This document shows positions 12,002 to 25,912 of a stretch of DNA of 64,000 bases, in pieces. How positions within the stretch are numbered: position 1 is the first letter of the stretch; every line of letters begins with the position of its first letter. The stretch is taken from assembly GCA_027943335.1 (NCBI GenBank), contig BSBK01000527.1, positions 558,501-622,500 of the forward strand, given 5' to 3'. The position numbers and the translations under genes are program-made. The notes under the pieces are model-generated. The model was not told the DNA's origin and searched no databases. It saw only the letters and a program-made list of their open reading frames with translations. This DNA comes from Chamaecyparis obtusa (Eukaryota; Streptophyta; Pinopsida; Cupressales; Cupressaceae).

Positions 12002-13681
12002 TTAATAGACAATAAATTATCACTATTTAATCTGAGTGAGTCCCCTGTCACATTCTTCATTCCATTCATAAGTCACACCCTTATGCAAGGTTTTAGTGAA
12101 TGGTTTTGACTTGTTGGCCAAATATGAAATGAAATGCCAAATAGATTGTAGCCTTCCCTATAATCCTCTCATTTGACTGATATTCTTAGGTGGAGGCACG
12201 TCCATAATAGCTTGCACCTTTTCAGGATCAACTTCTATGCCTTTAGCTGAAATGATATAACCCAAAAGTTTCCCAGAAGTGACACCGAATGCACATTTTT
12301 TTGGATTAAGTCTGAGACTAAATTGTTCCATGTGGTCAAGTATGGGACCCAAATCTGTAAGATGAGTTCTTCGATGCATGCTTTTGGCTAAATTATTGTC
12401 CACATAATCCTCCATTATTTTATGCATCATATCATGGAAAATAGTAGTGACAGCTCTTTGATACGTTGCTCCAGCATTCTTTAGCCCAAAAGGCATGACA
12501 TTCCAGCAAAAGGTGCCCCAGGCACATGTGAAAGCACTCTTTTCTTGATCTTTTGGCACAATTTTTATTTGATTATAGCCAGAAAAACCATCCATCAAGG
12601 AATACATCTCATATCCTATTGTCATTTCTACTATCATATCAATATTAGGCAGTGGGAAGTCATCTTTTGGACATGCCTTATTTAGATCCTTGAAGTTCGT
12701 ACACACGTGAATGGATTTATCATGTTTGGTGACTGAAACAATATTTGAAATCCATTCTGCATAATCAATAGTTCTTATGAAACCATCCTTAAGGAGCTTT
12801 TCTAGCTCTGCTTTGACCAAAAGTGCTACATGTGGATGCATCTTTCGCAGCTTCTGTTTGACAAGTTTAATACCTGGTGCAATGGACAAATGGTGCATGA
12901 TTAGATTGGGGTCTAATCCAAGCATGTCAGAGTAGGTCCATGAAAAGTTTATTTTCTTGCTCTGAAAGAAGCTAGTGAACTCTTCTTTTTCTTTGGTAGA
13001 CAATGATTGTGTTAGATGAATAATCTGTGGAGCAGCCTCTATACCCAAATTTACTAGCTGTGTTGGCTCAATCAATACTGATGACCTCTCTTGAAAGTGG
13101 CTCGGAAGTGTATCAAGTATCTCATCCTTGGGCACCTTAGAGAGGTTTTCACCCTCAGATATGTCTTTTATTTTTACTATTTTTTTCTCTAATACTACCA
13201 CAAAGTGGTTTTCACCATCAGAGCATCTATTTTTTCTTCTTTTAATTTTTTGACTAAGATACTTGATATCTGCCTCTGTCATGCTGACACTACTTTCGCT
13301 GGTGGAGGACATCATAGGTTCAATAGCATGGAGGTAACAGGCTAGATCATAATCATTCTGGAACGTTAGGATTTCATTGGATGTGGAAGGGGAGTTCCAG
13401 TTTATTAGATCAAGACGACGGAGTGAAATGGAAGTAGTGATTGGTTCAATCATGTTCATAGTATAACCATCAAAAGCGTGGACGAGCAAGTCAAGACCTA
13501 GAGAGATCTCATCCAAAGGAGCATTCAAATCCCTATAAGACCTTATGTCAGAAGTAGAGGACAAGTTAACACTGGTGGCGTCTAATTCATGTGGCATAAT
13601 GCTAGACCCTTCACCTACTTCAAGAAGTCTTTCATACACGTGAATAGTATCTATGTCTACATCATAAGTAGTATCAGACAA
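12002..13681 (-). pseudogene. Element B reverse transcriptase, truncated by element A
   Basis: RT motifs in order: KLLKDGFIRTIDYAEWISNI, CTNFKDLNKACPKDDFPLP, YSLMDGFSGYNQIKI, FGLKNAGATYQRA, EDYVDNNLAKS, LNPKKCAFGVTSGKLLGYI. The catalytic YVDD is YVDN here, so the polymerase should be inactive. An in-frame TAG at 12158 replaces a Gln expected from element H; after it the RT thumb continues (FISYLANKS) to about 12020, where A interrupts it. The upstream part of the frame (13200-13681) is a variable linker with no motif I recognise. Confidence 0.88.
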
Positions 13682-13834
13682 AGAGTCAAACTCATATTCA
13701 TGTGAGTCAGTACTTGATGTGGGAATCTCATTAGTACTAGATGTATCACCTGACTCATCTTCATTCCTTGTGGCATTAACAACTTGCTGAAGTTGTTCTT
13801 GTTCAAGATACTTTTGAAAATATGGTGGTCTATA

Positions 13835-15760
13835 TTATTCACTCAGAAAATTGGGATCATCATTTAGTGTTTCTTTCCATTGCTCATATGTGAATTGATA
13901 CACCGAAGAGATTTTATCAGAATCAGTATCATTTTCTACCATATGGATAGGTATGATAGGCTCATTAGGTTCTGCAAAGAGTGTCACAAGATCTGGAGGA
14001 ATAAGATATGGAAATGTGTCTTCATCAGAGCTAGCCTCTGGATTTACCTCTAGAGTGGCATCTTCAATTTCTTGTTCAGGTTCAGGTTCAGGTTTCGACA
14101 CAAACTTGTTAATCCCTAAATGAAAGGGGATCTTCTTGAAGCCTAAGCCAATAGTATCCTTTGTGCTACGACCTATAGCTTCAATGGGCTTCAATAGACC
14201 ATTATCATTCTTTCCTATAGGACCACTCCCCTTATAGCCGAAGTGCTTCATGATCTTGAAGGCCTCACTATATGGTTCTTTCTCTAAATCTGGAGGTGGA
14301 GTATTTGTTTTAGCTATCTCTTTTCCTTTATAGATCCAAGCTCTGATAGCTCTTTCTTCATCATCATCTTCTAAAGGTGTAGAGGCCCTTACAAAGGCAC
14401 CATTGTAGATTGTTTGAGGAGAATTATCAGAAGTCTTGTTATTCTCAGAAGGTTTCCCATAAGAGCGTGGAGATAGAGGAAGGGCAGCCAGTGATAGCAC
14501 AGGTTCAATTCAGTATTCTCCCATACCTGTATCCTTGAGTTTCAAAGTTTGTTCCATCTCTTTTAGCCTGGCATCATAGAACTCAGTGGATTCTCTATTT
14601 GCTAGAACAAAGCTGTCAATAGACTGATTGAGTGTGTTATAGGAGAAATTGGTATTAGCAAGTACAATGACTTATGCCCCATGAAATGGAAATTTAATGC
14701 ATTGATGGTACGTGGATGGAATAGCCTACATCTCATGAATCCAAGGCCTACCCAACAAGAGGTTGTAGGCAAGAGGAATGTCAAGAACTTGAAAAGTAAC
14801 ATCTCTCTCAACAAGTCCTATGCGGATAGGTAGCACAACTAAGCCTTGGGACTTACGTTCTTCCTCATCATAAGCTTTAATGGTAATCTTTTTGTGGGAG
14901 TCAACACAATTCTCATCATAACCTAGCTGAGTAAGCAACTTAGCGGAACAAATATTAAGACTAGCACCATTGTCTATGAGCACTCGGTGAACGTGCTTAG
15001 GACCTATCATGACCTCTATATGCAAGGGAGCATTATGTGGATGACTCAAAGAGGGATCATCTTCTTCAGAGAAGGATAGATAGTGAGGTGAGGTCAAATG
15101 ACCCACCATAGATTGGAACTAGTTAAGATCGAGATCCTTGGGAATGTTTGCCTTGGTGAGGGCTTTATCCAAAATCTTCCTGTGAGCAGGTGAGATCTTC
15201 AACAACTCAAAAATGGTAATCTGAGCGTTGGTTCGCTGGAGTTGATCTAAGATGCTATAACTAGCCAAGCTAGCTGTAGGAACAAATTTTATGTTCTTGT
15301 TGGTAGGGCCAATAGCAGTCTTATCCGCAGTTTGCTTTGGAGCGGATGTAGAAGTATCAAGACTCTTATTGGCAATTTACTTTGGAGTGGATGTAGAAGT
15401 ATTAGGACCTTTCAAAACAACTCTTCCTCGTGATCGAGTAACCACATTAGCACAGTCTTGAGGTTGTTTAGATTTAGACGAATGAGATACAGAACTATGC
15501 AAGATGAAAGGATTCTTAGGTTTGGGAGCATCGTCGCTTCCCTTAATAGTAATCATGTCGCAGTACTCTATCTCAACAGGTTTGATCATACCAATAACAT
15601 TGTCATCATTAATGTATGTGTAATTGACTTTAGCATTGGTATTCTTAGCATTTGAAGACTCACCCTTCTCATGAGGAGGGAAGGGATCCTTAAATGCTTG
15701 ATGGTCTGAATTCTTGTTATGGTCATCCACAACAATGTCACCACTATCCATCAGATCTTG
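13835..15760 (-). pseudogene. Element B aspartic protease and G-patch domain
   Basis: The protease (14726-15109) reads HRVLIDNGASLNIC, with catalytic Asp, and LAYNLLLGRPWIHEM; a TAG at 14726 sits where Gln is expected. About 150 codons later, at 14100-14260, the frame holds a G-patch: FKIMKHFGYKGSGPIGKNDNG ... IGLGF (given in two parts), with the regular glycines of that RNA-associated domain. Order protease, G-patch, RT matches element H and recalls betaretroviruses, where a G-patch follows the protease. The first part (15377-15751) carries a zinc-knuckle-to-protease linker. Same frame as gag and RT. Confidence 0.8.
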
Positions 15761-15847
15761 GACCTTGTGTTTCAGCTGAAGACAAGTAGAAGTCTTATGA
15801 CCCTTATTCTGGTGATAGTCACAATAGGTGTTGTCATTCCACCAATT

Positions 15848-17807
15848 AGGTCATGGTTGTGGGTCATAGAGATGCTTTTCCAAAGGAGTAAGAATATGAT
15901 TTTGCACAAGAGTTTTATAGACCACATCAAGTGGTTCTCCCAAGGAAGTGAATTCGTGCTTGGGTTGAGATGCCCAAGGTTTGTTTCTAGAAAACCTCAA
16001 AGGTTGCTGATTTTCCACCACAGGCTTTTCAGCTACTTTAACTGCTTGTATGGTGGAAGAGAGATTTAAAATAGACTTAGCAGGTTTTGGGGTCACATTG
16101 TTGACCACTCCATCATTCACAACATCTCTATTCTTGTTAACAAACTTCCCTTTATCCTTATTTGAGTTTGAAGATCCATGCTTCTTGTCTTTACTCAAAT
16201 TCAATTCACCTTTCTTGATCATAAAGGCCTCAATTCGCACTGCTTGTTTGATCATGCTATCAAAAGTTAGAGGACCTTGTAACTGCACTTGGTATCTGAA
16301 GCCTGGGACAAGATTTTCTAAGAAAATGTCAAGTCTCTCGGACTCTGGTAGCTTGTGAGGACACCTTGTACATAATTGTCTCCACCTTTGGAGGAATGTT
16401 AGCAAAGATTCTCCTTGTCACTATTTTAAATTGCAAAGATCCTGGATGTTGACTAGATGCTGAATATTATGCGAGTAATGTTGGAGAAATAGATTAGCCA
16501 TTTCGTCAAAAGTCTTAATGCCAGTAGGAAATCTAGAAAACCATTCCATTGCTAGTCCACCCAAACTATGAGGAAATAGGCGCATAAGATAGGTTTGATC
16601 GTGCATAAATTCCATAGATAATGCACCAAACTCCCTTAAGTGATCTTGGGGATTGGTTTCACCCAAGTATTTATCATATTTAGGGAGGTCTACACCTCTG
16701 GGAAAAGGTGGCATATGAAGAATTTTGTCAAAGGGGAAAGGACAAATGCTTTCCAGTGTGAATTGCTGAGCGGGTTTGTCCTTATTCTTTACAATTTGAC
16801 TAATCTGATCTTGCATGTCTCAGACCATCTTTTGCAACTTTGCGGTCTTAGTTTCCTCTTCCTTGGCTACGAGTGTTTCAACTTGATAGTCTGGGGGTAA
16901 CTTGGCCCCTTGTTTAGCTAACTCAAGGAAGTATTTTTCTTTCTCCTCTAGGAGAAGGATCTCCATCATTTTAACAAGACTCTTGTTAGCTTTGGTAGCA
17001 TTTATATCATGTTGAGTTATCACATAATTTTCATTCCCAAGGATCTCATAAATGCTCAGAATCTGATCTTGTTGTTGATCATCTTGGTTTTGATTCGAAT
17101 GGAGGAGGGCGATAGAAATATGTGGGTTGTCGATCACCTTGAGGTTTGTTTCGAGATTGATCATCATTATGGGACTAATTTTGGTCATGTTGAGATTGAC
17201 CATGAGGCTGCTCATTCCAAGGTTGAGCATGACGTAGGTCATTAGAGGATTGACCATGATACTAATTGTTTTGAGATTGATCATAAGTTTGATTGTACTT
17301 GCCCGGTTGGAAATCAAATGGATCTCCCATCTTGTTGGTGTGGGATAGTGCAACGATTAAAGCCTCAGTAAAGTGATATGAATGATGTCAATGGGGCGTA
17401 GATAAGGTAACTTTTGGTGAATGAATGGGATCAAAAGATTTAATGAATTTAGGTGGGAAGATATCATGATTAGTATCAACAGATTCAATAATAGGAGCAG
17501 TCCGATGGAGTGGTCTTCCAAAGTTATGAAATAATGAGTTGTCTTGGAAGAATGAGTTGTCTTGCTCTTGATATGAGAAACCAGGTTGCGATTCAAATAG
17601 CGGATTAAAACACTCCTAGAACACCGGAGGTGATGGTTGAGACAGACTATCTTTCAAAGTACTCGATGAGGAACTCGAGGATCTCTCATAAAGTTCAAAT
17701 TTTGCAACAGATTCAAGATGATCTATTTCTTGATTAGGAGGTTCGCTTCTACCTTAACCAGTATTCTGAATGGGATAAGTCTTGCCACTTCTAGTCGTGA
17801 TAGTCAT
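15848..17807 (-). pseudogene. gag: Element B gag
   Basis: A likely start ATG is at 17805-17807 (MTITTRSGKTYPIQ). The N-terminal part is rich in Q, N, H and P and carries several stops and one frameshift somewhere between 17050 and 17350. The capsid-like core (16421-16816) reads PKYDKYLGETNPQDHLREF, LMRLFPHSLGGLAMEWFSRF, HYSHNIQ. At about 15770-15830 a CxxHx4Hx4C knuckle (YCDYHQNKGHKTSTC) is visible after a TGA at 15851; element H has the same CHHC pattern. Gag would build the particle. Confidence 0.82.
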
Positions 17808-18673
17808 AGATGAAGATGAAACAAGAGAAGACTTGGGATAATGCTAGACTCTATCTCTAAGATAACGGAAAGGAGACAAATGGATAGAACAGCCAATATA
17901 CGAGATGGACCTGGTACAAATTGTTAAAAGAGGTGGCTAGAATGGTTGAGATAAGACTATCGCAATGTGAGGTACAAAAGGCATAAAGAGATAAGGTAAA
18001 CCAATGAGAGACAACACAAGTCAAAGCAAAGATTGATCAATTCCTAACTCGAGACAACTAGTTTTTGACAGTGAACAATAGGAAAATAGAAAAATAGACC
18101 TCAGATAAAAAGTAGATCAGGAAAAAGTTTGACCAGTCAACGGGAATTTAGTCTCTATTTTTTAAAACTGGGCTACAGTTTTGCGTGAGATAATACCAAG
18201 CCGTGCAAGAGAACACAAACCTTCGCATGAAAGAACAAAGTCTCGTGCGAGAAAGTGTTCTGAAAAGTGAAACTTCACACAGGAAAAATCCAAAATCTGA
18301 CAGTTCGACATAGTTTTCAAGGTAAAAGTTGAATTCTGAGATATAGCCTGAATTGATGTCTGACATAAAATCTAGTTTCTTGACAGTTTTGAAGAACATT
18401 TTAGTCAACAATCTCATTTTGAGGTTTCAAGCATTCGTTTAAATACACAAAGGTTTAGATCAAGCAGTTGTGATACAAGAAGTAGTCATTAACAGACCTA
18501 TCAAGGACAAAGCAACTTGATAGCATCAAGGGAGTCTTTCTTTGATAATGATTGGACAATGTTTAAGACTCGATAACAAACACATAGCTTATCCCTACCA
18601 AAAAAAATGGTGAGAAGACAAAAGCTTTGCCCCATTGCTTATGCGCATACGTGCACCTCACACAATCTTGTCA
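17808..18673 (-). other. Element B leader between primer site and gag
   Basis: About 865 bases without a convincing reading frame. At 18181-18290 it carries at least five degenerate copies of a TCGTGCGAGA-like word, the same word seen in the LTR at 19790-19960. Confidence 0.55.
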
Positions 18674-18691
18674 CCCCCTAGAGGGCGCCCA
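18674..18691 (-). other. Element B primer binding site candidate
   Basis: Minus strand reads TGGGCGCCCTCTAGGGGG, directly against the LTR end ...CCAAAAACA. It resembles the TGGCGCCC...GGGG primer sites common in plant Tat-type elements, with one extra G. Confidence 0.65.
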
Positions 18692-21015
18692 TGTTTTTGG
18701 TGTTTCCAAGGACTCAATAGTATATGTTCAAAGGTTACCCTTGTGGCAGGGGCCAGTGTCGTATACCACCTTCAAGCGTCCAGGTGTATGCCTATGATGG
18801 GAATCTACGCAAGAGATTCTTTCCCCTCCCTGCGCAAAGATTGTGCCTCCTTTCGGAGGTGAACTGGGTAGGACACTAGCTAAGGAAAGTTTTTAATAGG
18901 CTTCTATTCATACTAACCTCTCATTCCCCTGATACAGGGTTGAGGCCTCATAGCCACACTAACACTTGAAATTCGTACACCCACACAAGCAGGGCTAGGA
19001 GCGGCGCCGCTCAATACAACAAACAAGGCCTTCTCAAGATGATAGTCAAAATCATGAGAAGGAAGCTAATATGGCTTTGGAGTCTTTAGACTCAACAAAT
19101 CATTCTTTATTAAAGTGAGGTGGAATCATCGGCAAAAGGTGCGTACTCACTTGGGTCGTTCCCGGAGGTTCAACTTTCGGTAGGCCCTCTAAAGGTGACA
19201 CAGATTGGCTTAGATCTGAGGGTTTGATTTTTTGTTTCTCTCAAAGAGAGAAGAGTATACTTCTCTACCTCATCACTTCACCCAAACACATCAAGAAAAT
19301 TCATCACCGAGTTAGCTTCACTTCACCAAATCTACAAGCTTTTGGGTTTCTGGTTCTCTAAGAGAGAGAAGAGCATAATCCCCTGGCAAGTAGAAGTGTT
19401 AAAGATTCACTACCTTTCTCCACTTCCCCAAGAATTTTTCATATCAGTAGGATCATTAGGTTTTTGGGTTCATTCATGGTCATCACCTTCATGTAATGAA
19501 GAGCCAAATTCCCTAGCCCACTATCAAAATTCTCAAGAAATTTTAACGGAGCCCTAATTAGACTATGTGAATGAAAGCAAGAAACAAACACAACATTTTT
19601 ATGAGATCTTTGACTATCATCCCGCAATCAAACCATTAGCATGTTTTATGTTGTTCGACAAATGTCCTGCAGAAAACTGTTATGTTGTGGAAAGAATAGA
19701 GAAATGAAAATTAACAGCAAATAGAAACTATTAGAAATTTGGAACAGAAAAGACAGAGACTGAATTTTTTAAAAAAATTGGAACCAAATCTCGCACGTGG
19801 AAGTACTCCACAACGCGTGAGAAAGCACAAGATGTGCGAAAGTTCACGCCAGAGAGTGCTACTAAGAGAAAAACTTCATGCGGTATTCTTTGGATTCTTG
19901 CATGAGAATCCGTACATAGGAAGTACGGATGCACGACAGAGCTCAAATTTCCTGTCAAAAAAATTGAGAATAAGGCCAAAAATTGATCTTTTCTGCCCCA
20001 CGATAGGCACCAAAAATGTATATAGTTGAATGTGGACCTCTAATCCAACTACACACACAACATAGTCATTACTCACACAATCAAATTACGAAAGAGAGTA
20101 TTGATTACCCAATTTGAAATTCATGGTGAAGCAACCTGTTGCCTCCTATGTAGATGGGGTGTTTGATTTACTCTCAAAATGAGAGCCCAACAACCACTAG
20201 ACCAATACTACAATGGAAGATTTGAAAGCTTATGAAGATAATCAAATTGAAATTAATCTAGAATGAAGTGCAATTAATCTAAGAGCTTGAAATAAATATG
20301 AAGATGCAAGTTTACTCTAAAGAACTTGAAAGAAATATGAGATTAAACTATGAGCAAGTAAGAAAACTAATTACAATGAAGATGCAATATTAAAACTAGA
20401 TGAAATTAATCTAAATATGCAATAGAAGCTTGAAAGTATGAAATTGAGACAAAAAATTGTTATAGTTAAGTTACTCTCAAAATTACCCTCCTTTCGAATG
20501 AAGAATAAGGTTCAAGATATAAGCAAGCTTGGAAGAGGAACGAAGAGTTTCTTGATTCAAAATGGTGCTCTTCATTTCCAATGGAGGAGAAAGAGACAAA
20601 TATTAGAGAATTACTTAAACAAAGAACTGGATTATTGCCACATGGGCGACTCTTTGAATATTTGATTTATTAAATGCAAATATGATAATCCATTCGAATA
20701 ACCAAGTAATTTATTAATTCTTTTTATGGGTATTTAGCTAAAGGAGTGAGTTTAATTTAATTTAAAGCACTTAGGACTTTAGAATTAAATTGATTTATCA
20801 TAGGGGTAATTTAGCTAATAAAAGTCGAAGACTTTAGGAATTAATTATAATATTTGATTAATGCAATTTAGGGTTTTTGCAATTGACATCAAGTCGAATA
20901 AAGTCAAGTAGGAGAGAGAAAATTGTCTAGCAAAGTAGGACTTTGAAGATGTAAAAATTTGAGGAATGCACCAAAATTGATTGAAATTGATAGGTGTCAA
21001 TTTTGGGGTATTACA
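18692..21015 (-). repeat. Element B 5' LTR (about 2324 bp)
   Basis: Boundaries are inferred without a second copy: the sense strand begins TGTAATACCCCAAAATTG at 21015 and ends CCAAAAACA at 18692, next to the primer site. TGTAATACCCC is a start seen in several plant LTRs. The interior has no coding signal. At 19790-19960 it holds about seven variants of a TCGCACG/CGTGCGA word. Confidence 0.7.
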
Positions 21016-21240
21016 ACTATCACACTACTACACTACAATGTATGAAAAGAAATAAGGTGGAGATATAGATCAAGTGGGCTACCTTGAGATAATCCCAATT
21101 GTACTTAACATAAGAAGATAAATAGGTTAACGCTCTTTCTATTCATCTTCCAATAACTCATTTTAACATAATACAATTATGTAGACTATAGTAGTACTAT
21201 ATTGTCCAACAAAAAATAATTGTCAAATCCATACGAAGAT
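21016..21240. other. Spacer right of element B
   Basis: Unique-looking AT-rich sequence between the B LTR and the microsatellite; no gene or repeat seen. Confidence 0.5.
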
Positions 21241-22362
<1,122 letters not shown>

Positions 22363-22389
22363 AGCTTTGTTTGTGTGCGTGTATAAGCT

Positions 22390-23107
22390 CTCAATGGTTG
22401 AAGAAATCAACCATTCATACTACTCATAAAGGCAACACATGCCTGAGAAAGAGAGGCCTAACATCACTACAACTCTAGATCAGTTATGAATAGTTTAACT
22501 AAATTTACACTTGTCATTCGGAAGCAACTAGTCATTATCTCACTACTAACAGAATTGGAATAAGTCTTCAAGATTTCCCTCCACAAACAAGTTGATAAAG
22601 ATGCTTTGAATTCTGAAGACTATTTCAACACTCATTGAGTCCTTGAATGCAAGAAGTTGCACAATTCACAGCCATGGGAATTATGGCAGTCTATTCCCTC
22701 AAATGTTGCAAAACCTAGTTAGGAAGAAAACAACCATTCATATAACATTTAATCTAATAATTCCATCACATTTAACCCATAAATTTCTATATAACCATTA
22801 TATATATAGCATGAATTTTTCTTTAGTCACGTGATAGTATTGAGTTTTGAGCATAAAGGATATAACGATAGTAACAAATAAAGTCTTAGACAAAACTATA
22901 AAGTCATAATAAAAACACCTAAAAAATCATACTCATAATGATGGTTCAAAGTTTTTCCAGTACAGTTGCATTTGTAGTTGTGACACTAAACATTGTATGT
23001 GTTTGTCACACATTATCCAACACCATATAGATAGCAATAGCATCCGGGTTGGAGAAACGAAGCAAAAGTCAAATAATTTGGTGGATAAGACAAACTGTGA
23101 GCTTTAG
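22390..23107. other. Intergenic stretch, nothing recognised
   Basis: AT-rich sequence with only short frames of no recognisable content. It may be the decayed 5' part of element C. Confidence 0.5.
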
Positions 23108-23810
23108 ATGTATACTAATTCATTTCCACTACATTCAACAATAATCATTTTTGTATCATCCTCTCCTAAATTGCATGATAATCCATTTGTGAACATGGTC
23201 ACCATCACTCAGATCTCACCTCCCAACCAGGGGACTAAAAATATAAACTTAGCATTCACTTCTTTAAACTCACCCTACTGCAAGGAGCCTTCTCTTCTAT
23301 GCATCCATGTGAAGATCAATGGAAATACCATTAGAGTTGTTATGGTTGATCTTTCCTGCAAAGTGGATGTAATCATGGAGGAGGTCCTCTTCATGAATGG
23401 ACTACATTGAGTGAGGTACAACAAGTGCAAGGCTACCATTCAAACACTTAATGGATTTTCTATTCCTCTTATGGGTTCTACCACCTTGACGGTCCTCGTG
23501 GGACACATTGTCAAAAACATTCATTGTCACTCTTGAGTTGGACTTCTTTCATGTGAAGATAGACATTATATGGCTAACCTCTATGGGGGTGGTTCCCTCG
23601 ATCATTCATAAATGTTTGAATTTCTTTTATGAGGGTATTATGCACACAATCTAAGATATTGAATATTAGCCCTTGGTGTCCAATGGGGGCTTCCTTGTCG
23701 ACCGTTTTTGACCTGGTCCAATGGGACACTTTCTTCCCAAGGAAAATCTATTATTTAAAGCATAAAATAAGTATTAAAAAATGGAATTGGCTTACAAATG
23801 AGTTCAATCT
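23108..23810 (+). pseudogene. Element C gypsy protease remnant
   Basis: Reads CIHVKINGNTIRVVMVDLSC ... DVIMEEVLF, matching the active-site stretch of plant gypsy proteases, although the usual D-G-G/D-S-G is D-L-S. In another frame near 23590-23640, VPSIIHKCLNFFYEG resembles the end of such proteases. Many stops and frameshifts separate the pieces. No RT follows. Very old or deleted element. Confidence 0.55.
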
Positions 23811-25912
23811 ATAACACTTGTGTCCCCTTCAACTTTCAATCTTACATCTTTGCCTACGTCTATTTTTTAGTGTGCTTCACCTTTTTCTCCCTATTTGTTG
23901 AGAACCAAGGGGAAAAAAATCCCTTAGGGTAAAGCCTCCCCATCCATCAAAGAACAAGTAATCTCCAATGGTTCCTCCTATTCCTATGGTTGCACCTAGC
24001 AGAAAACAAGGGAAAGATACCCATCCTACTAAAGTTTAAGACCCGTCCTTTGTTTGAGCTACCCGTCCTTGTGGACATCCCTCAACCTACTATGTATGGT
24101 AAGGGTAAGTGGTTAGGTGTGATCACTCTTGTCCATTGGCATATGTTTCTCAACCTCAAAGGGAACCCATATTCCTCTGACTACTCTGAGAGAAAAATAG
24201 AGAAGAGAATTTTTGGTTGAGCCTATAGTCATCTCTTTGATAGAACCTCACACTCCATTGGTAGGGCCTTCTTCTTTTCCACTGACAGCACCAACGGTCT
24301 CTCCTATGAAGTACGATGTTATTGAGCCTTCTCAGGATTCTCTTCCGCATCCCCATTTACACCAAAACCAGCTCTTGTGTGAGTGTAAGCATCATCAATG
24401 AGCAAGGTCACCTTGAAGGCTAAGAGTGAGTTATCATTTCTTGTGTCTACTCCATCTACATTGATATTTGTTTTTTCTCTCGTGCCTACTATATATGCAT
24501 TGCATCTTGTTCCATCCTTTAAGTTTCTTCTTACATCTCTAATGGTTTTTAATAGGCCTTACCCTAAATGGGTACAAGTCTTCATCTCTCCATCCTTGCA
24601 GCCACCCCTTATCACCTCACTTCTTGATATCCTAACATTTCCTTAGCCTATCAACATGTTGCATACATAGGTTTTCTTATGCAATCATCTTTTCTTAGTC
24701 TATCCCATCTCCATACCCTCATCACATATTTCTTAGGGTTCTTAGGCCTACTATAAAGTACAAAAAATCATCTCCTCCATCATCCAAGGGTAAGTTCGAG
24801 TAGGGCTCTATGTCTGAATTTTGTCATTAGAAATTGACTCTTGCAACTCCTTTATTTTTATTTATGTTTGTAGTTGAGTAGGCTCTTCCTTCTCTAAAGT
24901 TTGTCACCACACCTTTTCCAGAGGTAAAAAATATGGCTCCTCTTCAACTACATTAAGTTGAGTCACCTGCATCCTTTGAGGAGTGTATGTTTGACTCTCT
25001 TGAGGATATCCCAATGTTGTTAGCTATCTTTACGAGATCGTTGAATCTTGCCTTAGTGGAGGCTATTGGATAAAATATCGAGGCAATTTCATCAATGGCT
25101 CTAGCTACTAGTGAGGCTCATGAAGTTTCTTTTGTGTTCATACATTTTTTAGGCTCGTCCTCCCTCTCCCTATCTTCAAGATTGGGAGGATGATGATCTA
25201 CTAGTAGAGGATTGGTGAAAAAATCCATCTTCTTATCTTTAGATTATAGTGTATCTATGTTCCCCCATGCTTTTCTATATATGTTGTGATCTTTTGGAGG
25301 ACCCAAGTTACTCCATAGATACTTGGAAACAAGGGATTTATTTTATGTACACTTCTCCTATTTTTCATCTATATCTTATATATGTCATATCTTGGTTTTC
25401 AACATTTGAGGATGATGCAAAGAGGTGGAGGCATTTAGACCTTCTTCCATGTTGACTCAAACTTTTATTTTATCTTTTTCTTCATGTGCTCTTCTTCATA
25501 TCTGCAAACTTTGGGACCATAATCAGTAACTCATATGTAGATACATAGGCTAATTATTGTTTACTACTATTGATTCTTCTGATGCCAAATAATTGGATCC
25601 CCTTATGTTTGTGTTTTTTTTGTTGTGGGTATTATGTGTCATCTATTTTAAGGTGGCATTCCATGGAAACATCTCATTTTGTTGGCATGACGCAACATCC
25701 TTTTTCCCTTTAGAATGGTTTATGCTTCCCTCTATGCAACACATTCCATTCTAATGGGGGGCTATAATATTTGCACCATTTTCATTTCTTAAAAATATAA
25801 AATCTTATTTTAATATGTTGCCTTTGTTGAGACCAATCCACTATCTTATTTTATCTGCGTTTGTAGGGATTGGTAAATTATCCAAATCAATCCCCTAAAG
25901 TGGGGGAAAAAT
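23811..25912 (+). other. Element C interior, no recognisable coding
   Basis: T-rich sequence with short frames only; no RT, RNase H or integrase motif seen on either strand. It ends in a purine run (AAAGTGGGGGAAAAA, about 25898-25912) that fits a polypurine tract. Either pol was lost or decayed, or this was a non-autonomous element. Confidence 0.45.

Larger units (their letters stand above)
12000..21015 (-). mobile_element. Element B: Ty3/gypsy Tat-like retrotransposon, split by element A
   Basis: Reads on the minus strand as 5' LTR (18692-21015), leader, gag, protease with G-patch, and RT, then stops abruptly at 11994 where A begins. The rest (RNase H, integrase, 3' LTR) must lie left of the window if not lost. 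Gag and RT closely resemble those of element H (shared PKYDKY, PQDHLREF, WFSRF/WFSKL, FTCAWGTFCWNVMPFGLKNAG), so B and H are sister families. From about 17050 to 12158 the coding stays in one frame, with stops. Confidence 0.87.

Noticed and set aside
23990..24220. 76-codon plus-strand frame
   Set aside because: No recognisable family and surrounded by stops; treated as decayed element C sequence.
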